In this document: one piece after another, positions 12,811-23,704 of the stretch
Position numbering within the stretch: position 1 is the stretch's first letter
Layout: each line of letters begins with the position of its first letter
Source: Brasenia schreberi
Taxonomy: Eukaryota; Streptophyta; Magnoliopsida; Nymphaeales; Cabombaceae
DNA: 64,000 nt
Reading direction: 5' to 3'
Assembly (NCBI GenBank): GCA_036023115.1
Contig: JAYKKT010000088.1
Location: 2,717,501 to 2,781,500, forward strand
Position numbers and translations under genes: made by a program
The notes under the pieces: model-generated
What the model saw: the letters and a program-made list of their open reading frames with translations, nothing else
Databases searched by the model: none
Told to the model about the DNA's origin: nothing

Positions 12811-14479
12811 ATATGTATATATATATACATATATGTATATAACATAGAGAGAGAGACTAGTTTTACACTCTTGCCCCCTTTTCAATCTATGTGTAGGGTG
12901 CACAATGCCAGTGGTGTGCATGAAAACATCATTTTATATTTATATGTGTTTATATAGGGAGAGAGAAATGAGTCTATGTGCACATTAATCAATAGTCAAA
13001 GATTTTCATAGATTTCAACTATTTAGATAGGTGAGATCGGCGTTTGAAATTCAAATGGTTGAATTTTTTTTGGAATGCATTCGATAGTATTTCTATTTTA
13101 TGTAAGATCTCAATTATTCATTTTAAAGATCAAATGATTAATATATATAGCTTTGAATAGAAGATCTAAAACATGGATTGGATTTTAATTTATTGGATCC
13201 AATCCATACTTTCACTACCAACCACTCAATAATCCTACGATGAACAGCTCACCTTGCTTAGTGGCCCTCAATGGCAACATAAAAGCAGTTACGAGTGGCA
13301 CGAAGAGTTGTGTCATAACGACACGTAAAAATGACGCCAAATAAATTAGGCTTGTTCAATAACCCGCTTCAAGTAAACTTAAAAGTGACACGACAGGGAG
13401 TTGCAAGGTCCAGCTGATGCAGTATACGCCGTAGAACGTGCTTGAACCTGAACTGGGTACAGAACCTGCTTTCAAACCGTAATGAACCGCGGCCGCCGTA
13501 TGACACGGAAATTGAACCTGAACTGTAATTGGTGCTGGTCGTCTCCAAGTTTCTGTCTAAAATCGAAAATTTCCAATAATTTTCTGTAGAAAATAGAACG
13601 TCAAATAGAGTATCAGGGGGGTCCTAGAACCGAATGAAACCCGTGATTCTAAAACCATCAGCAGAAGCTGAGAGATTCCAATTTGGGCATTCATGCCAGT
13701 TCTCGATGAATTGGAACAAGCGGTTTGGAACTTTCGGTCCCGATTTACCTGAGACGGGCATGTCTAAAGTCGGCGCATGCAAACACGATATTTGGTCATA
13801 AGGACTTCAGATTTAGTCGGTTCAGAAACTTGCATTGCGTATTCTTTTCCAAGATGTTCAAACAATGGTTGGTCTAGAAGATAGCTTTATCATGAGTCGT
13901 ATGTTTACAGTCTACAGTTATTAACTTTGAGATTTCTTAGGTGAGGTGAAGGATCAAATAATGCCCTACGGCTTTAAGCCGAGGACTATTCTTCTTCTCT
14001 ACAGCTTCAACCATGGGGTATACTTTTTTTTTCTCTTTTTGTTTTTAAATTTGGTTGAGGCTGAAGCTCCTTTCACCTTAGATCCACCACCTAACCAAAT
14101 CAGCAGTTTAGTTTGGTTTGGTAAGGCTCACGGTTCCAAAAATCTTTCTCGATTTGATTCACGGTTCCATGGTTGGAAGTGAACCATGACAACCGAACTG
14201 AACCATACACTCTTTATATATTTACTTTATTTATCTTATGTATTTAATAGTACATATGAATGTGTTTACTTATTTATATGTGTGTATATATAAAGAGAGA
14301 TGGTGGTATATGCTCAAATCCACTCAAAAGATCTTCATTGTTTGATAAGTATGATAAAAAACAAGAACCATTGCATAGTATAACAATACACAAAAACCAT
14401 TGCACAGTATAACGATACACTTCACTTTTAAAGATAGTGGAAATGTAGATTTGGAAATGGATTACCCCCCCACCCCACC
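12811..14479. other. Intergenic, GGTTC/GAACC-rich blocks
   Basis: No gene is seen. The stretches 13400-13770 and 14090-14210 are dense in gaacc/ggttc words like those of the TIR element family at 25445 and 29376. The first ends in a gggcatgtctaa motif matching that family's terminus. The open frame at 13946-14182 lies in this repeat DNA. Confidence 0.4.

Positions 14480-14515
<36 letters not shown>
14480..14515. repeat. (TC)n(TA)n microsatellite
   Basis: A short compound dinucleotide run. Confidence 0.85.
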
Positions 14516-15624
14516 GAGAAATCTAGATCCAAGATTTTAAACATGTAAGGTTCTTTATGTTTTCTATCAAAAACAAACTCTAAAAACCATTGCTTTTAAC
14601 TTTCTCAAAAGGATCTCTTTCCTCTCACCTCTTCCCCTCATGTACTCTTTGAACTGTGAAGAGTTCCATCAAAAGACGATCGAAGACTGGTATGCTCTCT
14701 CTCTCACGGAGGTTTTGCAAACCTCACACGCGAAAGGGGGAAATCTTTTATACCATTTGGATCTTTTTTTCTTTTGTTTTGATTTTTCTGTAATAGATAT
14801 CAATGAGTTTTGATGATAATTCCATTTTCAGAGAGAAAAAGTTGGCGCCCTTCGTTCTTAAACATATAGCCACAACCTTCTTTTTGCATTACAAAACTGC
14901 GAGTAACTAGATTGCATTTATGGTGTTTAGCTTTCCAAGTTCATTCTCCTATACCGAGGAAGAAACAAGGTAAGATCAACTCTCACTGTTAAGATTTAGA
15001 TTACATAGATGGTGTTTAATTTACTTACTATTAATAGGATTCTGGTTTGATACCAAACAAAATTGGAACTGTTCGTTTGGTTCAATTCAGTTTTAAATAG
15101 CAGATTGGTTCGAGGTTGCATCTAAAACTGGACCACAACACCTCTACCTGTGGAAAGGTAATTTTTCTTTTAAATAGCAGGAGAAATGTGCTTTCGACGG
15201 TATCAGAATCAACACAATAGTCTAATGAAAAAGCCATTCCCAATCACAGATTAATGCATGACATCGATATCAAATCAACCAGAGGTTATCAATCTCGGCT
15301 ATTAACAGTGTCAATCGCCTATATTACGTGCTGACATTTATCAATAATGCCTAGAAGGTTAAAAAAATAAATTTAAATTGATAAGATATGAGACAATGCG
15401 ACATTATATTGTATGCTACACAAAATACAGTTGCAACAAAAAGGGATTTGCTGATTTGCGATGCCATCACTGAATCTGAATCATATCAAAATTTTACGAC
15501 TGATGGGTGCATTCCACTTCCAACAAGAGCATATACAAGAGAATCAACCCTCCTTTCCAACACAAGGTTAACCAACATTTAACAGATGCCCTCAAGTGAG
15601 GAAGCGCATCTCAGAAGAGAATAT
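14516..15624 (-). other. Downstream flank/3' UTR side of the SMN-like gene
   Basis: No other gene is seen. The stretch directly after the stop (to about 15390) is probably 3' UTR; the rest is AT-rich flank. Confidence 0.35.
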
Positions 15625-18600
15625 TTAGGGAGAGATTTTCTCAATTGATTGTTCCACAAGATACCTGCATAGCAAAATAAGGCACAAGTCAGGGAAACCA
15701 AATGAGCATAGGCCTGCCTTGGCATTCCCAAGACAAGTGGGATCTATTTGCCTTGCGACCAAAAGTTGCTAGAACTAGTTCATAAAAGTAGCCAGATACC
15801 ATGGATTTCCATCCTAGGATGAACTTAAACAGTTGAATAGAGTGAAAAGAATGATAGACCTGCAGTCATGTGTCCGCTAGGTGTCTGGAGGAGAAGGCGG
15901 AGAGTGGAGAGGAGGAAGATGGAGGCGATGGCACGGACAGCAGGAGATAAGGCTCCTAAGCAGAAATCCAGAGACGTGAGCATCTTCAGAGGGATCTCTT
16001 GTGGAGCGGGATAGCAAGGGTTTACACATATCGAAAAGAAATATAGATGAATATAGGGGGGAATGAAAAATGAGCAGGTAATAGGTAAAGGTGGTGAAAG
16101 GGGGAGAAGAGAAGGAAGCTGGTGGAGGTCTGTCTAAGCCCATCTTGTTTATTGAAAAGAAGAAAGAAGATTGACAACCTTAGATTAAGGAGCTGAATAG
16201 CTGATAGAAAAGTAAAGAATACACCAAAGCCAACTCGCTGACAAAGGCCCAAGTTACATTTATTCCCTACTTTGTCCCCACGGTGAAAAGGAAGAGGATA
16301 TAAAAAAAAACATCAGTGTTTTAACAGAAGCATGAAAGCTTGGTAATTCGCATCTTCCATCAAGGACTTTTGAGACACAAAATGAGCTTTTAATGGATCT
16401 ACTCATGGGCTTAATCTAGATCCTTTAAAGAAAGGATCTTGGACAGTTGGACCTGGTGTAAGTCTTAGGTGCTCACTAAGCAAACAATCTTGAATTTTGC
16501 CTAAGATTCACATGATTAGCTACAAATTGTTAGACAAAGTGGCCAACCTACACAAGAAGGCAATGACAAACAAAAGTAGAGGTGGCTGTCATCTGTTATC
16601 TTAGTAAACAATAAAACAAGGAAAAGGGACATTCAAGTCTTACTTGCCAGTATAAAAGCCCGCAGAATACCAAGCACTTAGAAGGTCAGATAACCCAGTG
16701 TCAGATCTGCTCTGGAGACCGGCACGCTCATCTGCATGGAACAATCCAGGACAGAGTCACTCTTTCATGAATCAATAGCTCAAAAGTTTCATTAGTTAAA
16801 TACAGGTCATATTCAGATGATCAGCTGCCCAAGCATGTCCATCTCATCCCTTTGATGGATTGTAATTTTGTGAAAAGTTTTATGAATCTTTGAAGAGTCA
16901 TTATTGACAGAAAATAAATGAAAAGAAATGATGTATGGTTTCTGTTGAGGATTTGAGAAGAAAGCATAGATTCTTCAACCATTTCCAGAATGAACCAGTT
17001 GAACACGAGTCAGAAACAAGGAAAACATCTAGCTGCGACTAATAGGAAGTAGGAAATCAAAGAATATCTTTGTTAATAAGGTATATAAAACTGATAGTTT
17101 GGAAAAAAGTTTAATAGACAGCAATGATGTTGATGGAACGAAATTGTCAGCACCATACGGTTTGGAGAAAACTAATAGTCATAATGCAGGTTATGCAGCG
17201 CCACTACTGCCATATTCAATTTATTGGGATAAATTTACCAGATGAGTAGAGTTGTAACCGTATCGTGTCCATATAAAATGCACCATTTTGCAACAGTAAT
17301 GATAGATAACAGCTAAGCCTTTGTCCATACTAGACGGGGAACAGTAATTATAGATGAACATAGAAAAAGTAAGCTCAAATTCAACGCATCACACATCTGA
17401 GGAATAATCCCATTATGCCCATGGACAAGTCTCTTTGCTTTCATGCAGAAAACAAATGCATATGAGTTGACAAAAACCTAGATAGACCTATCGCATAAAG
17501 TTGAAGATATCAACAATAAACTCTAATTACAATAGAAATGATTTCTGGTAAGTGATAGCATAAAGAGCTCAAGAACAAAATCTACTCACCTTCACAAGGT
17601 TTATTTGAGTCAAAAGCTCTCATTTTCATAGAAGCTAAAGCCCTTTCTGCAACAGCAATTCCAGACGTCACAACATCAGAATTGGCTAAACATGGGTTGA
17701 TGCCCATGTGTGAGGCTGGAGCTGGGACATGAGTGATATTAGCACAGGGGATATCTGTGGAAGATAAAGCCACAAAAGTCTCTGGAGATGAACATTGGCA
17801 AGGGAAAGACATGTCTTGGCAGGAGCAAGGGTAACAGACTGACTGGAAACAAGGGTGAATTGGCCGATAAGTAGGAAGTGGTTGAGCTAGGCGACTGCAG
17901 CAACAAGAACTCCAAGGAACAGGTGAAGCACAATCGGCATTAGAAGGTTGATAATTGGGATAACTTGCTTGATAAATCTTTCCCAGAACCTGTTGTTTTT
18001 GCATCTCGAGCTCATTGTATCTGCTAATTAACTGATTGTATTCCATCTCCTGAATAGCACAGCCATCAAGCTGCTCACTTGAAGTAGGAACTTTGGAGGT
18101 GCAAGTGCAAGTGCAATTGTTTTGAACCTTTGCTTCAGCACTGTGAATAGTTGCATCAAGAGCAGCATCTGGAGTTTCTCCTAAAGTTTCACAGACTGTG
18201 TGCAACTCAGAAGGAATTCCTGATATGCTATTATTGTTATTATCAATGCCTGCATTCCTTCATACATGAAGAAGTTGACTGTAAGTTTTCATAATTTGTA
18301 TTTTGTAACATACACGAGTGTGTAACAAAAGAAAAAAGTCAAAAGTGTGATGTAGCCATCACTTGTCCAATATGGGGATGTGTAGTCATAAAATAAAGAC
18401 CATATCTGTAACGAGGTTACCAGATAAAAAATTGGGGTAATACCAAATTACCAATAAAAGATCAGATGAGAAAAACACACCTAGGAATAGGATGGTTTGG
18501 ACATGTAACGGTGCAAACCAAATGAAGATCTAGTGAGAAGGTGTGAGAAACTAGACAGTAAACACTTTAAAAGAGAGAAAAGAAAACCATGAAAGTGTTG

Positions 18601-20596
18601 GAAAGAAACTAAGCAGTTATCGGCTAATATGGCATAAGATTGAGCTCGATAGAGTCACAGAATTAACAGATAAAAAATTGGGGTAATAAAAGATAAGATG
18701 AGAGAAACACACCTAGGAATAGGATGGTTTGAACATGTAGCAGTTCGAACCAAATTAAGATCTAGTGAGAAGGTGTGAAACTAGACAGAAAACACTTTAA
18801 AAGAGAGAAAAAAAAACCCACAAAAGTGTTGGAAAGAAACTAAGCAGTTATGGGCTAATATGTCATAAGATCGAGCTCGATAGTGTCACAGAATCCACAT
18901 AACAGACACCACCTAGAGTGGGAAAAGGCTTTGTTGCTGTTGTTGTTATAGTGATCCAATATGGATCTCACAGGCAATTAGAGAAGCAAAAAGACAATTT
19001 AATCACACAAAAGAAACATTGTTACAAACCTAGTCCTAGGGGTCCAGTCGATAAATTGTGAAATCTAATGAAAAACACACCCCGGCATTTTGAATAAATT
19101 TAATGGTCGAACACTACATTTCGTAACATATATAAAAGAAATATGAAAAGGCCACCCTTGATGAAATCCACCAGAATTTGCCAAGATGACAGGCTTGCAC
19201 CAAGGCAACATTTTAACCATCAAGATTTGAACAGAAATTGGCATACTTATGCACTTAACAGGGTGTGGCTCACCTTGATTCATCAAGAACATCTTCCTCA
19301 TCCTTGATTTCTTGTTCATCTTTACTTCCATCATCAACATCCCTTTGACATTTCCCATGCGTCACCTGTACGAAAAAAATAATTCAAACCACTTATATAT
19401 TTCAACCTTAGCCAAGCTTTCCCCACTAAGTGGAGTAAGTTAGAGGGTGCAAGGCCACACCCTAGAGTCCTATGCTAACCCAAGCAAACATAAGTTGGCA
19501 ATTCTTATGTGATATTGTGCATAAATGGGAAGATTGCACCTCCACAAAGTTTTATAATGATTGTTGATCATCTAAGGAAACCTCCTCCTTTGTCTGGGCT
19601 TGGGACTGTCTATGTAAGGGTGAAGCTCACAATAGGCATCGGCAGAGTTCTCTTATAGATTTCAGAAACCGGAAAAGAAGAAACAGAATACACAATTTGT
19701 GACTTGTGCAGCGCCAAATTTCCATCCACCTTCTAGATCAAGTAATTTCAGTAGAATATATCAAGTATGCAAAGGTTTTTGAGTATATGATTACAATATC
19801 CACAACAGTTACAAGAATAACTCAATTCTCTAACTCACCAAAGTAACAACTCAAGGTCAAGTCTTCAAGGAAAACCATTTACCAAACCAGACTAAACAAT
19901 GCCTAAACCTCAACCTTAGACCGACACTTGTAAATTTCAAATTTTAAACATTGGCACACTGAACCTCCACTTCTTAAACGTCAAAACTATAGCGATGTCC
20001 AATATCATCCAATATGAACAACATACAAGAATAATCAAATTTTATAGATCACCAAAGTAACGCATCAAGTTCAAGACTTAAAGGAAACCATGGACAGTAT
20101 TTAATAGAAATCAAATACTAAAGAATACCTAAACCTCAACCCTAGACCAACACCCATAAAATTTCAAATATTAAACGTCGGGATACAGCACCACCACTTC
20201 TTTAAACGGCAATGCTATCGGAAGTTACCCAATTTCATCATCGGAATGAAAAAAATGCGTCCGTGGGTCACGCACAAATCCGTCATTGCATGGAACTCAT
20301 TGGAGACGAGCAGAAACGGTAATACAAGGTCACAAAACGCAAAATACTAACTAAAACTTGAAAACAAGTAAAAAATATGACCGCCGCTAAAGCCAAAAGC
20401 AATCAACAATCGGGAGGAAAAGGAAAAACAAAATAAACTCAAATAACTACGAGACAAAAGTAAATCCCGATCAAAAAGGACATGGGAAGCAACCCAACTT
20501 AAGGGGTGAGAATCGGAAAACCTTGTATTTGGTCATGGCATCATCGAAGGCGCGAACGAGAGCAGAATCGTCCCAGAGGCCGGATTCCATCCCCAT
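15625..20596 (-). CDS. SMN (survival motor neuron) family protein, 320 aa, five exons
   Basis: SMN proteins work with Gemin2 to load Sm rings on spliceosomal snRNAs. Coding exons are 20522-20596, 19274-19365, 17590-18257, 16644-16731 and 15625-15664. All introns are GT..AG, phases agree, and the sum is 963 nt. Residues 5-19 (SGLWDDSALVRAFDD) match the SMN Gemin2-binding motif. Residues 299-310 (WYSAGFYTGKYL) match the C-terminal YG box used for self-association, although the last glycine of the usual repeat is lost. The middle has no visible Tudor domain. Instead it has a short predicted helix (about 117-150) and a cysteine-rich, proline-rich stretch (104-211) with CTCTCT, SSCCCS, CYPCSC and CQC clusters. 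I start at the ATG at 20596, next to the motif; an in-frame ATG lies upstream at 20671. Family call confident; orthology inferred. Confidence 0.85.
17308..17339 (-). mobile_element. 32-bp RTE LINE stub with its own target duplication
   Basis: In intron 3 of the SMN-like gene, only the extreme LINE 3' end remains (ctaagcctttgtccatac, tagacgggg, reverse sense). It is bounded by aacagtaatgatagat at 17292-17307 and aacagtaattatagat at 17340-17355, a 16-bp duplication with one mismatch. This is a very short 5'-truncated insertion. Confidence 0.75.
18421..18947 (+). mobile_element. Diverged RTE LINE 3' end, tandemly duplicated
   Basis: Two 246-bp-offset copies (18421-18666 and 18667-about 18903) each contain the LINE words for RMVWFGHV-like and the 'agtgttggaaagaaac' stretch near the LINE C-terminus. 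The second copy runs into gtgggaaaaggcttt and a (GTT)n tail at 18913-18947. The similarity to the 47-49 kb copy is clear but much lower than between copies 1 and 2, so this is an older family member. It lies in intron 2 of the SMN-like gene. Confidence 0.7.
19530..19652 (-). mobile_element. Diverged RTE LINE 5' leader remnant
   Basis: On the minus strand, cttcacccttacatagac, gtcccaagcccagacaaagg and a later ttataaaact word match, in order, the 5' leader of LINE copy 1 (about 4781-4660). No body is attached. It lies in intron 1 of the SMN-like gene. Confidence 0.55.
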
Positions 20597-20800
20597 CGAT
20601 TCCCGCTCAGCAAACCGCGCCAGAGATCGATAAAACAAAAAAAAATGAAAGAAACCCAACCCGAATGCCAAACGACGAACTAAACCCTAATTCTTCGAGC
20701 GGCGATGACCGACCTATGTAAACGGATCGGATTAAGTTTTAACCGAGTAAATACCCAAACCTCTTAACCGGATCAAATTTCAGATCAATCGGAGTTGAAC
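20597..20800 (-). promoter_or_regulatory. 5' UTR and proximal promoter side of the SMN-like gene
   Basis: This is the region upstream of the chosen ATG. It is more GC-rich than its surroundings and carries an in-frame upstream ATG at 20671. No clear TATA box is visible. Confidence 0.35.
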
Positions 20801-21007
20801 CTAAAAGTGAATTGAAAGGTGAATCCGTGTCGGATCTTCGTGTCTAGTGTGGTTGATACTTCGTTGTACTGTCACACAGAGCTGGTAAATGAGCCGAACG
20901 AAGCAGCGACCCTTGGTTGTTGCTCGGCTTGTTTCTCGAGTCGAGCAGATTGCTAGCTGAACAGCCTTCAGTCTAACATATTCACCAACCCAACAGTTCG
21001 TAACGAG

Positions 21008-21176
21008 GTAAAATGCTGGATCATATGACCCTACTTTTAAAGCATATCGAGATCTATGTAATCGGGTAAAATGCGGGATCATATGACCCTACTTTTAAAG
21101 CATGTCGAGGTCCATATAATCGGGTAAGATGCGGGATCATATGACCCTACTTTTAAAGCATGTCGAGGTCCATGTT
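21008..21176. repeat. 58-bp tandem repeat, about 2.9 copies
   Basis: Units start at 21008, 21066 and 21124, exactly 58 bp apart, each carrying gatcatatgaccctactttt. Units 2 and 3 are nearly identical; unit 1 differs at several sites. Confidence 0.9.
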
Positions 21177-21820
21177 TGATTATGAGCATAGTTTGAGTTC
21201 CTGTGGTCTTAGGCCTCGTAATCAAACACCCCCTAAAATCCCCTAATCATATCACCCGAGTCATGGTTCGGGCAAAAACTCAAAGAAAATGTCATTTAAT
21301 GAGCTTTCACAAGCCGAACCAAACGAAACATGCCCTGTCCTAGAGTTGAGCTCATATTGTTAAATGAACTGAACACCAACAAGTTAGGGATGAGCCAAAC
21401 TATGAGCGGCTTGGTTCATTTATCAGGCCCTACCGTCAGCAGGTTGGGTTAGGTCCCGACTAATGACATATTTTAAGACTGAACCCAACACGAGTATATG
21501 GTCGTATCGTCAATAATGGGTTCAGTTTTGGTGCAAATATTGATAATTTAATCCAAATGATTTATTAATCATCAATTAGCGGTTCATTGTTCATAATGTA
21601 ACTGGATTTAGATTCGGATTCAGTCCTTGCACAGATATTTATCAACAATCAGACACTGTTCTGCTCACTAAATGGATCCAAAATTTGGATAACTGAACCC
21701 GAACGTGTACATCATATGTGCTAAAGTTGGACTTCCAACTAGATTTCTAATTGGACCCCCTTAATGGGAACTGAGAACCGGTAGAGGAGAAACCAGTTAA
21801 TTGAATTCAAGAGTTTGGGA

Positions 21821-21890
21821 CACTGAGCAATAGCTCAACTGGCAAGGCCCTCTGACTCCCATGCAGTGGTGGTGAGTTCGATTCTCAAGA
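21821..21890 (+). repeat. SINE-like (tRNA-derived) head
   Basis: A box-A-like tagctcaactggcaag (21831-21846) and a box-B-like gagttcgattctc (21874-21886) lie at tRNA-like spacing. A foldback hairpin follows at once at 21899. Confidence 0.45.
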
Positions 21891-21898
21891 GGGTCAAC

Positions 21899-21994
21899 AA
21901 ATTATTCGATTAACCCCACACATGTATTTTTACTTCGCGCTCCCTTTGTAACCAAAGTATAAAATACATATGCTTGGGGTTATTCGAATAATTT
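21899..21994. repeat. 96-bp foldback hairpin
   Basis: The left arm, starting aaattattcgattaacccca, pairs with the right arm ending tggggttattcgaataattt. Arms of about 38 bp with a few mismatches surround a loop of about 19 bp. It may be the 3' part of the adjoining SINE-like unit or a small MITE. Confidence 0.75.
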
Positions 21995-22899
21995 GTATTC
22001 GGATCTCGGTCTAAATCTTACTCCTGATTTTGAACCCAATTCTGGATTTAATTAAGCAAGACCCAACACTGATTAATGACAAATTCTGCCTTGATGTTTT
22101 ATCACATTTTTTATTCATTATTGGTTCTACAAGTAAAAATTTATTTTTTTACTTTATAGATGGTACCCGCATAACCAGACCTGGATTCAATTCGATGGAC
22201 CTCATCTGACTTATTTAGATTTGACCTCAGTTCGGATCTGTTTCCTATTCTTGTCCTTCAATAGGAAGGCCGAAGCCTCCGAGCATCACGAATACAAATC
22301 GGAAAATTGGATTCTGATGAAAATGTATGTGCCATTCGATTTCAATGGTTTGTTTTTTACTTTAAAGGTTGAACCGTTGGAATTATTTTTTTGATAGATT
22401 CTGACGGTTTAAACCATCGAAATTGTTTTGTCACTCTTCACGAATCTTCTGATTTATACTAGTGATTTGTGACCTTTAACTTATGAGGTGACTCTATTTT
22501 TTGTGTGTGTTTCTTTTTTCTTTCTTCACGTACATGACAAGGAACTTTGTTTGGATTAGTTTTTCTTGCATTTGCATGACTGTAAGTTCGGATAAAAGAA
22601 GAGGATTACATTGGGAAGATGCAAGTGAATCAGTCAGTTGATCAAGCTATGCCATTCAGCTTAGCCGGCAGCCGTTCTACAGGCAAAGTAAAGCGGCAAC
22701 TCACCGGAAAATGATCAAAATTCCTAAAGTCTATACAAGCACTCTGAATCTTTCAAAAAATACTATATGGATCATCTCACCTGAGTTTGGCCCAACTAAG
22801 CTTCACTTCACCCTAAAAACTTTTCTAGGTAACCTTACACCATGACCCAGTTTATTTCTGGCCATCTTTTTGCATCACAAAAGTTCCATAACTCACATT

Positions 22900-23070
22900 C
22901 AGTGGCGGACTCACTTTAGGATAAGGTGAGACATGAGTCTCACTCAAAATCTTATAATTTCCTGGATGTGTCATCGTATATATAGTTTTGTGTAAATATT
23001 AAGTGTGTTGTGGACTTGAAATACAAATGTGTCTCACTCGAAATACAAGTATACAAGTGTGCCTCGACTG
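22900..23070 (+). mobile_element. hAT-like MITE, CAGTGGCGGA family (copy B)
   Basis: The left end reads cagtggcggactcac. The right end is not sharp; gcctcgactg near 23061-23070 is the best candidate. The interior shares the 'aggcacac..tttgtat' style of copies A and C. Confidence 0.45.
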
Positions 23071-23704
23071 TATAACCCAAAATTACAAGCCCCAAGCAAA
23101 ATCACTAGTGTTGATCACCACTCAAATGATTTCTGTAACAGAGCATCCACTAAACGAACAGTTTCAGCAACAAAGATAACATCTGAGACAACTCAGAAAG
23201 AATAAAAAAAACTATCAAGAAGACAAAGGAGACAAACAAAAGGAGTTGGTTCCCTAACCATATCGCCATGGCTGCTTGGTGGTGCTGCTGTCTACACTAC
23301 ACTCTTAGTCTGTTTACGATTTCCGGCTGCGCCGCCGATTGCTCGAGTCCTACCGTAAGGCAAGGATTGTAGTTGGTGCCCTCTATTAACTCCCTCATTC
23401 CCTCACAATGCCACTCACCCACATTATCAGTCACTCTTGTGTATCATCTTCTTTCTCTTGAATCCTTCAGTTCACTCATTCTTATAATCAGTAAATCTAA
23501 GAAAAAATTAAACCACTAATCCGTCCTCATATATATACATATATATATTGTTTTCAAGGGTTCTCATATATAGTTTGAGCCCTTCATATATAGTTTGATC
23601 CCTTCATTGTGGTCAAGAACGGTTGATTTTCCCTTTAATGATATCACAAAAACATGAAGCTCTTACGCACTGGATTTTTTTTTTGAGGAGACTTCTACAT
23701 AAAT

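Noticed and set aside
15877..16252. Two minus-strand open frames rich in Ser, Pro and Phe
   Set aside because: They lie inside an intron of the SMN-like gene and show no domain; a purine-rich strand gives such frames by chance.
23269..23372. Short + strand frame starting MAAWWCCC, with a GTAAGG donor-like end
   Set aside because: It lies antisense to the probable 3' UTR of the HD-ZIP IV gene, and no following exon or domain was found.
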